The translations under genes and the position numbers were made by a program. The notes under the pieces were generated by a model. It ran no database searches, was not told the DNA's origin, and saw only the letters and a program-made list of their open reading frames with translations. 64,000 nt of DNA from contig OZ024735.1 of NCBI GenBank assembly GCA_964016875.1, positions 13,183,699-13,247,698 on the forward strand, in the 5' to 3' direction. The stretch is from Fallopia convolvulus. Taxonomy: Eukaryota > Streptophyta > Magnoliopsida > Caryophyllales > Polygonaceae. Numbering within the stretch: the stretch's first letter is position 1; each line of letters starts with the position of its first letter. Shown one piece after another: positions 1 to 12,013 of this stretch.

Positions 1-707
1 GATATTCATAAAGAAATGTTGGAGCCTTGAATCTCACATCCATATCTTATTTTCATTTATAGTGAAGTCTCAAACAGACATTTTTAATAGAATAGTGTCA
101 TTCACATTAGAACTATCAGTTTATTATCTCTAATGAGTATGCGAATATAAAAATAATATAACATAACGTCGTTATTTCTTTGGCATAAATAAACATAGTT
201 TCGTTTATTTAGACACAATTTTCATAAATCAAAAATAAAGCTAAGACTGTTTATTTAGAAACAATTTATTCGTAACAGAAATAAATATCAAACGGAAAGG
301 AAATTCTCGTTTAATCAAATGCAAGAGAAAATCCACTTGCCTTTAAAGAATGATTCAAACCTCTTTGACAAGACGAAGAATGAGTGTGATCCCTTCACTT
401 CCTTTACTCAATGGTTATTGGTGTGAAGATATCTTAAAATTGTATATAGAAATTCCGTATATCCAAGTCATTGTGTTAAGATAGCTTCCATCTTTAAAAT
501 TATCTTATGTTACTAGGGTTTTCCAAGAGAGCTATTCCTCTATATAAACTATGTATATGTAATCAAAATGAAGATCAAGACAATCAATAAGAACCTCTTA
601 CTTTCATACAAACTCTTCAAAGAAAATAACTTTCTTAGTTGAGATTCTCGATTGTGACCTTCTCAAAAGGACGTAAAAAGCGACTCGATTATTTTTCATC
701 CAAAACA
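1..707 (+). repeat. 5' LTR of the Tat-like element, truncated by the window edge
   Basis: The last 246 bp (462-707) match 41127-41371 closely, including shared blocks around 'atagcttccatcttta' and 'ataactttcttagtt'. The LTR ends in ...AAAACA at 707, directly before a primer-binding-site-like sequence. Positions 1-461 have no obvious partner at the 3' end, so either the 3' LTR is truncated or this part has diverged beyond recognition. No gene is visible here. An open frame at 710-934 on the minus strand lies over the PBS and gag start and is spurious. Confidence 0.75.
541..547 (+). promoter_or_regulatory. TATA box of the Tat LTR
   Basis: TATATAA lies about 160 bp before the LTR end. The matching place in the 3' LTR near 41204-41213 also has a TATATATAAA tract. 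This is the expected core promoter position of an LTR; activity is inferred only. Confidence 0.5.
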
Positions 708-710
708 ATT

Positions 711-728
711 TAGCACCCATTGTGGGGC
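711..728 (+). other. Primer-binding-site-like sequence of the Tat element
   Basis: TAGCACCCATTGTGGGGC follows the LTR end by three bases. It looks like a mutated form of the TGGCGCCCA...GTGGGGC primer binding sites seen in plant gypsy elements. The two changes in the first six bases would weaken tRNA pairing. Confidence 0.55.
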
Positions 729-771
729 ACAGTTGAGAAAGTTATGATCTTTCCCTGAATAAATCCATACC

Positions 772-1435
772 ATGTCCGAAGAAGAAAATCACGAACGGAG
801 CTTGGACGGAGTCGGAGACTTAAACAACTATAACAAGCAGAAAAACCTCCCAACAACCAGTGAATGGGCGAAATTGGCAAGCTTCGCTCAAACACTCCAA
901 TGATTTGAGAAAGAACTTTCCAAGCAATGGGCAAGTAATCGAACCTACCAAAAAAATGTCGACCACGTCACCAATGAGAACAATAACCTTTGGTCAAATA
1001 ACTGTAATCAGCGGTGTTTATTAGGCACCACACCGGAATGATGAGAGACATTGATTGCTTGGTCACCAGACTCAATTTGGATGGAGGCGTAGGCACTTCT
1101 ACACCACCATCAAAGCCAAGATGCCCGAATTTCCCCTAAGTAAGATACTCTCATTACCTGAATCAATTTGGATGGAGGCTTAAGCACTTCACGGCGGCGT
1201 TCGCATGACCGGTCCACACGTGGTTCGTAAATCTACCCATAGGGAGCGTCTGTTCCTTTTCTGATTTGATGGAATCCGTCCGGATTCAATTCTCCAATAG
1301 TCGCAAGTTTAAGAAGCAGCCTAGTGATCTCTACTAAATCGCACAAAAGCATGATGTGTTAACACGAGATTATTTGGAGCGGTTCAATAGAGAGAAGATT
1401 CTGATCCCACACTATGACATACCCACTGTCGCCGA
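772..1435 (+). pseudogene. Tat-like gag, N-terminal part (broken)
   Basis: Translation from the ATG at 772 begins MSEEENHERS and reads through several in-frame stops and shifts. Near 1370-1435 it reaches YLERFNREK...IPHYDIPT, typical of Tat/Grande gag. Unit B splits the coding sequence at 1435/1436. The continuation at 16225 resumes with VEAFQRG, the next block of the same gag family. Gag would form the virus-like particle in the cytoplasm. Stops at several places show that this copy cannot make the protein. Confidence 0.6.
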
Positions 1436-2436
1436 TGTAACACCCCTATTTTGCAACACTGGGTATTACCGCCAGTGACCTCGGATTTTACCGTCCAAAG
1501 TCACCCTAGGCTTTATAATGATATTAAAACTTATAGAAATGCGGAAATTGACATAAACGTTACATAAATAAACGGATGCTCACAAATAAGACTTAAAGGT
1601 AATGAAGGATGAAATTGACTAAAAATGGAATTTTATTTATTGATGAGAACTGTCGTTCATTACATTGAGAGTCGTTTTACAAATGTAGCAGCGGAAAGTA
1701 AAGCCCATTTAGAAAGGGTTGAAAAGACGTACTTAAAAATACATGTATGTTTCTCCAAGACATATCATATGATGATGATTTTCTTGGTTAAAATAGAAGA
1801 GCGGGTGCACTATCTTCTAAATGCTTTGCTCTTTAAAAATTCCTTCCTTCCTTCAACGTCGTCTTGCCTTGTCCTTCTAGCCTTGTATAACGCTTCTTGA
1901 ACCTTCTAGACTCTGTCTTCAACACTTCGGTGTGACTTCCTACAGTCTGGCATTTGTCGCGAAGGGCGAGAAATACCAGGCAAAAATGCAGAAAATGTGG
2001 AATTAGTCTAAGGAGACTAAGCAAGCGAGAATGGAAATTCTCAAGGGTGTTATGGTAATTTATAATATTCGAGAGATATTATCGGGATGTGTTTAAAGGT
2101 GTAGGTCTTTATGTGGGGCTTATCGGGACGGAGAAGAGTGTATCTCGAGAGGAGATAACTCGATAATCGAGAGAAGAACTATGAGATTGTAGACTTCTTA
2201 GAATAGAAAGTATGTTGGGAACGTTATTAATTTACAAGTTTTGAAAACCTCTCGCGCCCTTGCGGACCGAGAGCCGGATCGATCATTTGAGATCGGTCCG
2301 GTTTTGATTTCTTTTAAATGAGTTTTGGCACTTATCTTATATCGTGATGAAAACTTTCAATTACGTTAATGATTTTTAAAGAGTGGGGGGGGGGCACGAA
2401 AGGGCTGAAGTCCACTTAAAGGAAATGAAGGAATTT

Positions 2437-2588
2437 CAGGTCTCTTTCATCCTGAGTGTTCAGGCCTCTTTCATCCTGAGTGTTCAGGCCTCTTTTATCC
2501 TGAGTGTGTGCAGGCCTCTTTCATCCTGAGTGTGCAGGCCTCTTTCATCCTGAGGATACCGGGCCTCTTTCATCCCGAGTATATAGGC
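2437..2588. repeat. Minisatellite, about six 24-26 bp units
   Basis: The units read approximately CAGGCCTCTTTCATCCTGAGTGTT. The first two copies (2437-2460, 2461-2484) are nearly identical and later ones vary at the junctions. It lies inside unit B, downstream of a run of ten G residues near 2383-2394. No counterpart was found in unit C, which lacks this left part of the family. Confidence 0.85.
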
Positions 2589-2682
2589 ATCTAGCTAGTG
2601 CATAATATAATATCGCCTATGCTAATCCATAACGAATCTCAAAAAGAGATTGAAACAAACAAGGCCACAAATCATCAGTCCT

Positions 2683-2724
2683 AAAGTTCATTACTAGCGT
2701 AGTAAAGTTCATTACTAGCGTAGT
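2683..2724. repeat. Direct tandem duplication, 2 x 21 bp
   Basis: AAAGTTCATTACTAGCGTAGT occurs at 2683-2703 and again immediately at 2704-2724, apparently without mismatch. It is a local duplication inside unit B. Confidence 0.85.
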
Positions 2725-4817
2725 ACGAATCATAATAACAATATGTCGTTACTTCTAAGAATCGATATTCCTAGATTCATTTATTTTTTTATCAAACAAG
2801 TTGTTCCCAACATCGAGAGATTTCACGGAAACGAACTATTGAGGCTTCAAGGAGAAAATCCACTTGCCTTAGCTTTTACGATTGTGTACGAACGAACGAA
2901 CGGAAATTGTTGACTTTAATCGGAACGGAGACTCGACCTATCGTCACGAGAGGTACGAACGAACTTTAATAAGAATTTCTTTAATTATTCTAAAGTTTTA
3001 AATATCTCTTATATTCTTTTTATAAGAGAATTAATTACTAAATTATTATAATAATAATTTAGGTGGAGGTGAATAAAAATAATAATATTCCTTATTATTA
3101 TTTCATATTTGTAATATCCTTGTATTCTTTATAAAATCCTTATTTTAGTTTAATTATTATAAACTTTCGAAAATTAAGACATAGTATTATTAAATTTAAA
3201 TATTCAATATCTTAAGGTGATTGTTCCACTTAGATTATTTTATAATTCTTTTATTCAATTAAGATCACATGCTTATAACCTTATCATTAATAGGAAATTC
3301 TTTTATAATATAAGGCATGCAAATTGATTTAATTTGATAAAGCTCATTTAAAATTATACTTTCCACATATATATTTCAAAATAATTATAAAAAACATGCT
3401 TATGATAAAGAAAGTCCATAATGCCCTTATCATATTATATCTTTAACTTTATTCTTATATATCTTTTATTCAATATCTTGAGCATAAGAATATCTTTTAT
3501 GACTAATGTATCTTATCACTATATTCTAACTTTATCATAACTCTTTTAAAAAGACATGAAATCACTTTTATGTTATATAAAGCATTAAGATAATATATTA
3601 ATATTCTTGTTCTATCTCCTTTACTTATATAATAAGTTTTTAATATTATGCTTAAAATAAGTATATTATGCTTTCCATGTATAATAATAAAGATCCATTA
3701 TTATATTAAAAAGGTTTTCCATGTCTAGTGATATTATTTTATAAAACTAACACGCAAAGTAATTATTTGTTTTTACCTAGGGATATAATAACAAGAGTTT
3801 ATCTTGTCTAACAACCTAGATTTCATGCTCTTATTATAATGTGTTTCTTTATATAAAACATGCAAATTATTCAATATATCTTTTTAGTCTTCGATTTAAT
3901 CATATAAATTATCTTATGATAAGAGTACCTTTTCCATATTATATATAAGTTTATAGTATGATTTTGAAAGACATGTTAGTATTTTTCTTTTTAATAGAGC
4001 CTAGTTTAATTAAATCCCATTATGTTACCATTCCTTTTATTTTAGAATAAAAATATACCCAATTTATAGTTATGTTTAAAATTAGAAATTTCATTCTTAA
4101 AAGTCATTATTATAATCCTTACAATTTATTAGGATTTATTTTATAATTTATAAAAATTATCTTACCTCTAGAGTCATGCATGCATGTCTATTTTTATTAA
4201 AATCTATGTACAAGCATTATATTATTATAAATCTGATTTTTAATATTTCAGAAATTAATGTGTAAAAACCGATTTTAATAAGTGTTTTGGGCTAAATTTC
4301 CAGCCCAAACTTAATTAGAAATTACCCAAAATTAGGCCCACTTTGCTCTTGCTCCTTCTTCTTCTACCTTTGACGTAGGAATCCAGAGAGAGACGTTAGG
4401 ATGGACAATGACGGACTGACCTGCAGGTGGGTGGCTGGAGGCGGCGCACCAGGCCGGCCGACGGCGGGCGCGCGCTCCAGGCGGTGGTCCGACAAGGAGG
4501 TGGTGCTCCGGTGGGCAAAGTGGCCAAATTTAGGGTTTTGGGGTTTTTTTGTGGGAAAAATCAGCAACTAGAAAAAATAATTTGGGGCTGAAATTCAACT
4601 TGAATGGGAGTGAATTTGTAAGAGAAAGATGAAGAGAGAGTTTGTGTGATTTCTTAATGAATTTTTCAGCCTTTAAATAGGCAAATTTGAGGCTCCTAGT
4701 GATCCATGACAATGGAGATGGATCAATGGTGGAAGAGGGGATTGATGCCCATTGGTAAAAAATGTGTTAGTTTGAGGATGACACAAATGTGATGGTGTCT
4801 TGGATGGTCTTCCAAGC
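2725..4817. other. Non-coding body of unit B (AT-rich, then a short GC-rich block)
   Basis: From about 2960 to 4330 the sequence is very AT-rich with no open frame of note. From 4380 to 4510 it becomes GC-rich (purine-biased GGCGG tracts), followed by 'tttagggttttggggttttttt'. The same succession occurs in unit C at about 35560-35700, so it is family sequence and not a host gene. Short open frames on the minus strand at 4364-4900 cover this block but do not match between B and C as proteins. Confidence 0.6.
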
Positions 4818-5875
4818 TGTTGGAACGATGTTGGGACCTCTGGTTCTATACATCGGAACAACGATACAGTTCTCCGAGTTTTGATAATGACAAACACCAT
4901 AAGGGAACTAATGTGCTTCGATCAAGTATTTCCAAGGAATACAGGTTGAGCAAGGAACCTCCATGAATGACTAAAGATCACAGGAGCACAGAATGAAGAG
5001 TTCCCATCAAAGGAACTCTGAAGATGAAAGTTCCCAAGAAGATAGGAACTCCCAAGAATGACCAGAGGTCACAGGTTTACACGATGAAGAGTTTCTCTCA
5101 AAGGAACTCTGAAGAGGACAGTTCCCACGATATGGGAACTCACATGTGAAGACAAGGACTGATCAGCGCATATCACGGGATCCTGTCTTGGACAAGATGA
5201 AGGCACAGTCTGAGGAGTAGACTGTCACGATTGATCCAACGGTCCGATCATTTCAAGAAGTTGACCTAGTTCAAATTGAAGTCACATGTGAAGAAAGTAC
5301 AATTTGGGCATCAAGCAAAGGGCATTTCGGACACAAATGAAAGATGCGATTGGAGCCCAATTTCACTCGAGTATAAAGCCAAATGAATAGTACTCGGATT
5401 GAGTACTTCTCCCAGAACTCACAAATACTCACAACAGAGAAAGAGAAAGAAGAAGAGAAGTCCCCGGCGGCGAGTGTCTGATCTCGACGACGGTGAAGCC
5501 AAGTTCCCAGGAGCAAGGGAACTGCGATTCGGTGTAAGGTTTGAGTTACTTATTTAGTGATTTTTGTTCGCTTAGGAACTCAATTGAGAAGATTCGTTAG
5601 TGTTGCTAGAGTTAGGTAGAACTCGTTGGAACAGAGAAGTTTGAATCTGGCTGTTTGTAACTAAGGAACAAATCAATAATATAAGTAAGTCATTCAAAAT
5701 CCTCCAAGCGGAGATAGAGGTTTACCCATACAACTAGTTGGTTGTTGCGGGGTTCCTCTATAAGGGAACTGTGTTCATTTCGTCTTTTTAATACTTGCGA
5801 TAGTTTCTTCCGCTGCCTTGGGAACAACTTAATAGCCAGTTCCCAAGCTCTAAGCTAACCGGTCCCGATCCAACA
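4818..5875 (+). repeat. 5' LTR of the Sirevirus
   Basis: It begins TGTTGGAACGATG and ends CCCGATCCAACA. It has exactly the length of the copy at 14573-15630. The hexamer GGGAAC or its complement GTTCCC occurs about ten times in the 1058 bp, often as facing pairs such as AGTTCCC...GGGAACT. Confidence 0.95.
5372..5378 (+). promoter_or_regulatory. TATA box of the Sirevirus 5' LTR
   Basis: TATAAAG in the context CTCGAGTATAAAGCC is conserved in the 3' LTR at 15127-15133. It lies about 500 bp before the LTR end, a plausible U3 core promoter. Confidence 0.5.
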
Positions 5876-5877
5876 AT

Positions 5878-5890
5878 TGGTATCAGAGCA
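5878..5890 (+). other. Primer binding site, initiator tRNA-Met type
   Basis: TGGTATCAGAGCA starts two bases after the LTR end. TGGTATCAGAGC is the standard complement of the plant initiator tRNA-Met 3' end used by copia elements. Confidence 0.9.
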
Positions 5891-5930
5891 AGGCTGCTCT
5901 AGATTTGTGTTAGCATCGCAGGTTTCAAAC

Positions 5931-7904
5931 ATGGCTCACGAACTCACCCAAGTCGGTCACAACAACAGCAAGCCACCAAGGCTCATCACTGGTAGATTCG
6001 AAGTCTGGCAATGCGACATGAAGAACTGGATGCGCAGCTAGGACTACCAAGCTTGGTGCGTCATAGAGAAAGGGAACTTCAAAATTGATCCAGCGATTGA
6101 GAATGACCTTTCAAAATGGGAAACCAATGAGTACAAGTGCATGGAGGCCAACTTCAAAGCCATCCAGTACCTCAAGAATGCCATGTCGGTGCAAGACTGC
6201 GACAGAGTGGCAAACCTAGACACGGCAAAGGAAGTGTGGGAAGCCATTCAACAAATGCGCATTAGGAACTCAGACCTCCGAGAAGATCTTCAGATGAACG
6301 CATGGAGGGAGTTCTTCACCTTCCAAATGGAGATAGGAGAATCCGTTGATAGCTACCAATCCCGTTTCGAGGGACTTTGCACCAAGATGACTGGCCTTGG
6401 GATCACTAAAGAGGAAGTCACCGACAAAATGAAGGTTCAACAACTCTTCAATGGATTGACTGGAGAATGGACAAATGAAAGAACGATGTTCAAAGAGAAT
6501 CCCGAAAACAGAGCTCTTATGCTCCACCAAGTCTTTGGGAAACTGGTGGGATATGAGAAGAGAAAGATAGACGACAGGGAGCAAAAGCGAGCACATCAGG
6601 GGATAGCTCTCAAACTTGAAAAGGTGATCAAGGCAGTACAAGAGCAGCATGAAGAATCTGAAGAAGATGAGGACGAAGAGCTAGTCCTTGTAACAAAGGC
6701 TCTTCGATCTTTCTACAAAGGGAAGTTCAAAAAGAACTATGGGAAATCAGGAAAAGGACAGAGTTCCCAAAGAAAATCTGCTGAAAAGGACCTCTCGGAT
6801 GTGACATGCTACAAGTGTTACAAGAAGGGACACTTTACCAAGGAGTGCCCTCAGGGAACGGACAACCGAGGAAAAGGGAAAAAGGCCTACATAGCCACAT
6901 GGAGTGATGATGAAGACGAGGAGCCTGAATCATGGGCTCAACCTGACATGTGCTCCATGGCCTTAGGAGAAACCACTGGGGAACAACCCAGTGAGGTAAC
7001 CCCCGAATTCGTTCTTTCTTCTTTGTCAAATTATGAGAAACCTGAACTGCTTAAAATTCTCTCAAGTCTGGTCAAAGATAACATTAAATTGCAAAGGAAG
7101 CTAGAAAAATCAGAACAAACTAATGCTGAGTTAGTCGGTCTTGAGCCATGTCCCACCTGTGTGCCCTTATTGGACAAGGTTCAATCTTATGTGTCCCACA
7201 TCGTAAAGTTAGAGGATGAGATTAGGACCCTAGAAAGTGACAAGAATATCTTTCTGCAAAAACTAAGTGAAAAGGTTGAAAGCCCTAAAGCTTCTTGTTC
7301 CCAAACCAAATTTGTGCCAGCCAAACACGGCATAGGATATGAGTCAGAGAGGCCTAATAAAGGGAAGTCCCCCTTGAGTGAACAAGAGATTAATGAATGT
7401 AGGGCCTTAGAACTTCAGTGCGAGAAAAGGAAAAATGCTCACTTAGAAGAAAAGATACGTGTTCTGGAAAGTGGAGTGAATGGAGATGTAGAATACTACA
7501 CTGGGAACACTGGACACAAGCTATATGTCCAGATAGCCAAAGGGAAAGGGTCTAGAGTGGTTAACAAAGAAACTATGGATAGGAACAGGATATAGAGACC
7601 GCATCCTAAGTACTACCTAGGAGAATACTACAAGACCTGCTGGAACTGTGGTGCTCATGGGCACTACAAGGAAAGCTGTCCCAAAGCTAGGGCCCAAACT
7701 CAAAAGAACAACGAATACTGGAAAAGGCAAAATCACAGATCCAACCCTTCTAGAGTTCCCACCCGTAGAAACACACATAGGAACTTTGCCCTTAACTCTA
7801 GGGATCCCTGTGACGTCAATATTGTTGATTACATGTTGTTCGAGAATATCTTTTCTTGTAAGGAACCAGGCAAGAGTCATCTTGCCTGGGTCATCAAAAA
7901 CTAA
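5931..7904 (+). pseudogene. gag: Sirevirus gag, three in-frame stops
   Basis: The ATG at 5931 opens MAHELTQVGHNNSKPPRL, the usual start of this gag family. The copia-type gag domain runs from about residue 25 to 220, followed by a zinc knuckle C-x2-C-x4-H-x4-C (CYKCYKKGHFTKEC) near 6808. A coiled-coil-like stretch follows, then a second knuckle (CWNCGAHGHYKESC) near 7640. In-frame stops lie at 6039 (TAG), 7593 (TAG, just before the second knuckle) and 7902 (TAA, just before protease). No frameshift separates gag from pol; all share the frame of 5931. Gag would package element RNA in cytoplasmic particles. The stop at codon 37 alone would abolish the full product. Confidence 0.9.
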
Positions 7905-10900
7905 CTTTTCTTGCAGGTGGCAGTGAGGGGGAACACCACATGGATCATCGACAGTGGATGTTCAAATCATATGACCGGAAATAAAGAAAACCTCACCTCA
8001 CTCCACACGAAGGCCGAAGGAGGTCATGTGTTCTTCGGAAACAAGAACAAGGGAGAAATCATAGGAACAGGGGAAGTACTACTCAACAAGTCAATCAAAA
8101 TCAGCAACGTCAATCTGGTAAAGTATCTGGGGTACAATCTGTTGAGTGTGTCCCAGATATGTGACCAAGGGAACAACATAGTCACATTTGACTCAAATGA
8201 ATGCCTAGTCATCAACAAAACGACCAACAAGATCATTCTAAGAGGAAGAAGGACCAACAACGTGTACGTGGTTGACACAGAGTTTGAACCACCAAGGAAA
8301 CTGTGCCTTGCAAGTTCCCATGATGAAACGGAACTCTGGCATCGAAGGCTAGGACACGCAGGCATGAACCAAATCTTGAAGCTCTACCTCCAGGATCTCG
8401 TCGTCGGTCTCCCACGAATTAACCTGGAAGGAGTCAAGATGTGTGAAGCCTGTGTTCGAGGAAAGCAAACAAGGAACTCCTTCAAGCCCAAAAGGATGGT
8501 GAGAACGACCAGGCCCTTAGAGCTAATTCATATGGATCTTTGCGGTCCTATGCACACCGAAAGCTATGGAGGAAAGAGGTACATGTATGTTTTAATCGAT
8601 GATTTTTCACGATTCACATGGGTGCTATTCTTGAGATCAAAATCAGATACCTTCAAAGAATTCGAAGTCCTAATCGCAAGAATGGAGGTCAGCATGGGAC
8701 TCAAACTCAAGGCTCTCAGATCTGATCATGGAACCGAGTTTGAAAACTCACAGTTCCTAAGATACTGTGACGAACATGGGATATCTCACAACTTCTCGGC
8801 CCCTCGCACTCCTCAGCAAAACGGAGTTGTCGAAAAGAAGAACAGGACCTTGGAAGACATGGCTAGAACTATGTTGTTTGAAAGTGGAGTTCCAGAGTAC
8901 TTTTGGGATGAAGCTATCTCCACAGCTACCTACATCTTGAATCGAGCCATGATCAGACCCTTGATCAAGAAGACATCCTATGAGCTCATCAAAGGAAGAA
9001 AGCCCAATATCTCTCATCTAAGGACCTTCGGATGCAAATGCTTCGTCCACAACAATGGGAAAGACAACCTTGGCAAATTTGATCCCAGGAATGATGAAGG
9101 GATATTCCCGGGATACTCTTCCCACAGCAAGGCGAACAGGGTCTATAACAAGAGGACCAAGAAGATAGAGGAAAGCATCCACGTCATCTTCGACGAAAAA
9201 TCTGTAAAGATAGGAACAGAGGTTCAAGGAAAGGGAACTCTGTTCAAACTGGTCAGACAAGAAGAAGAAGACGACGAGGATGAACCAAGAAAGAGAGATG
9301 AAGACTATCTTAGTGGGAACAATGCACCACAATCAGGGAACAATGAAGGAGATCAAAACTCCACAGATGAAAGCTCCTTTGAAGCTCCCTCCTCAACAGC
9401 AGAACCACAAGATGCTTCGAACTCTCTTGTTCCCCAGAGTGAAAACGTACCAGAATCAAGTGTTCAGGGGGAACAAAGAGAGAACACAACAACACAACCA
9501 GAAGAGACACTTAGCGAGGAAGCTGAAGACGGGTGTCCCCATGAAGAAGAAGCCTTGAACGGAGGTGAAACGAGTCCAAGGGAACCCACTCGTACAAGAA
9601 ATTTCCAACAAAGGAAAGACCATCCCATTGAGAACATCATCATTCCATATGACAAAGGTGTTCTGACTCGCTCCTCTCTCAATAATTTTTGTGCTTTTAA
9701 TGCGTTTGTCTCGTTGGTGGAACCAAAAAGCATAAAAGAAGCTGTAAAGGACCCAGACTAGATCCAAGCCATGCAAGAAGAACTACACCAATTTGAGAGG
9801 AACAAGGTGTGGAAACTAGTCCCAAGGCCCAAAAACAAGAATATCATAGGAACTCGATGGGTCTTTCGAAACAAACTCGACGATACTGGGGCCGTAGCTA
9901 GAAACAAGGCTCGTTTGGTTGCTCAAGGCTACAGACAAGAAGAGGGGATCGACTATGACGAGACCTTCGCACCAGTTGCAAGGATCGAGGCCATTCGTCT
10001 TCTCATAGCCTATGCAGCCCACAAAGGATTCAAGCTATACCAGATGGATGTGAAGACGGCCTTTCTAAATGGGCACCTCAAAGAAGAAGTGTACGTAGCT
10101 CAACCTCCAGGATTCGAAGATGAGAAGCTACCTAACCACGTCTACTTCCTGGAGAGGGCCCTCTACGGACTCAAACAAGCTCCTCGAGCACGGTATGACG
10201 GGTTTGCTCAGTTCCTTCTGTCTCACGGATACCTTCGAGGTTCCATAGACAAAACCCTTTTCCTTAAGAAAGAGTCTAAGGATATCTTGATTGTTCAAGT
10301 TTATGTTGATAACATTGTTTTTGGAGCAACTAACGAAACTCTTGTAGAGAAATTTAAGGACCTCATGAGCAGTGAGTTTGAGATGAGTCTCATAGGGGAA
10401 CTCACGTTCTTCCTAGGACTCCAGATCTCTCAAACAAAGGAGGGAACAAGGATTCATCAACAGAAATACATCAGAGAAATGCTAGTCAAGTATGGGATGG
10501 ATCACTCAAGGCCCATCGACACTCCCATCTCACCAAACTCCAGGTTAAATGCCGATGAAAAAGGGGTAAGTGTCGATCAAAGGAACTTCAGAGGTATGAT
10601 TGGCTCTCTCCTATACTTAACTGCTAGTAGGCTTGACATCATGTTCTCAATGTGCTTATGTGCACGTTTTCAAGCTAACCCCAAAGAATCACACCTGAAA
10701 GAGCTGAAGAGGATTTTCAAGTACCTCAAAGGGAACGACAACTTGTGCCTCTGGTATCCAAGGAACAGTTACCTTGAGCTCATTGCTTATACAGATGTAG
10801 ATTTTGCTGGACACCTCGTTGATAGAAAGAGCACATCAGGAAAGAGCACATCAGGAATGGCCCAGTTCCTTGGGTCATGCTTAGTCTCGTGGGGATCCAA

Positions 10901-11261
10901 GAAGCAAAATTCAGTGGCACTCTCCACAGCTGAAGCAGAATACGTGGCTGTCGCATCATGCTGTTCCCAAGTATTATGGCTCAAGTCCCAACTTCAGGAT
11001 TATGGTATGTCTTTTGGCCCAGTTCCCATACTCTGTGATAACACTAGTGCCATTAACATTTCCAAAAATCATGTGCATCACTCTAGGACTAAGCACATAG
11101 ACATTAGGCATCATTTTCTACGTGACAATGTTGAAACTGGGAACATTTCCATGCAACACTGTAGAACGGAAGAGCAAATTGCGGACATTCTCACCAAAGC
11201 TTTAGACAGACGTCCCTACCAGCGTTTTCGAATGCTTCTAGGGATGATAACTCTAAACTAA
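7905..11261 (+). pseudogene. pol: Sirevirus pol: protease, integrase, RT, RNase H
   Basis: Aspartic protease has IIDSGCSNHMTG near 7950. Integrase has an H-H-C-C zinc domain (WHRRLGHAG ... CEACVRGK) near 8340-8470 and a core with Asp in HMDLCGPM, Asp in RSDHGTEF and Glu in NGVVEKKNRT. A Ser/Gln/Glu-rich linker follows (about 9240-9600). TAG at 9759 replaces what is normally Trp at the start of the RT region. RT continues to about 10480, and its catalytic YVDD box reads YVDN at about 10303, so the second active-site Asp is lost. RNase H carries a 15-bp duplication giving KSTSG twice near 10830. The frame ends with TAA at 11259. The product would copy and integrate element RNA; this copy cannot. 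Confidence 0.93.
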
Positions 11262-12013
11262 ACAAGTCCCTGTTTGTCTCTCCCTCAATGCTTGACTAGT
11301 CTAACTAGAAATGCATGATAGGGAACCGTCGGACTTAATGCTTTTATTTTGCCATATTACTAGTCTAGAGCTTAATATGTCTAAAGGAACTTTACTTCTT
11401 TTGGCCCAAAATGATCAACCAGAGTTCCCTTTAACCCTCTTTACAAGCCACTATGACGGTTGATCATAAAACCCACCTTAAGCCAAGGGCCAGACAAACG
11501 CTTCTCATGAGCCCAACTCTTTGCACCTTTATCGAGTTGCAATTGTCTGGTTCTCTTTTGAGTTCCCCAGCCTCACAAAGAAACTTGAGTGCGAGTTCTC
11601 TTAACCTCTCCACTCAATATGACCTTTCCAAAGATCATGGGAACTGATAGACAAAAGCCGAACACTGGATCTGAAAAGATGAAACTTCACTAGGGAAACG
11701 GGAAATTTTGTCAGACTCTAAAGCGTTTTAGGCCAAGCATTCAAAAATCAAAACACTTCCCAAGGAAGAGATCGATGCGTGTCAGAGGCGTGCTAAGGAA
11801 GTTGAAACGCCCCTCCGATTTCATTGGCCAACGGTTATCGAGGAATCCAACCTTCCCTTTCTACCCTCGTCTTCCTTCCTCACATAAAACCCCATTTGCT
11901 ATTTTTGGGCACTTCTTCATCTCTTACCCTTTGCATATCATCTTCTCCGCATCCCTCTCACCCCCTCTTTCGAGAAAAGCTCCAAACTTCTTCCCTTCCC
12001 CAGAAAATTCCCA
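11262..12013 (+). other. Spacer between Sirevirus pol and env-like gene
   Basis: There is no coding sequence I can support. The segment carries several GGGAAC/GTTCCC copies and, near 11885, a weak TATA-like CATAAAA about 130 bp before the env-like ATG. That could serve a separate transcript; this is only an inference. Confidence 0.5.

Noticed and set aside
1625..2024. Short open frames at the start of unit B
   Set aside because: Overlap in both strands, no domain, absent from unit C.
2437..2588. CRISPR-like repeat array
   Set aside because: Units are contiguous without unique spacers, in a plant retroelement context; it is a minisatellite.
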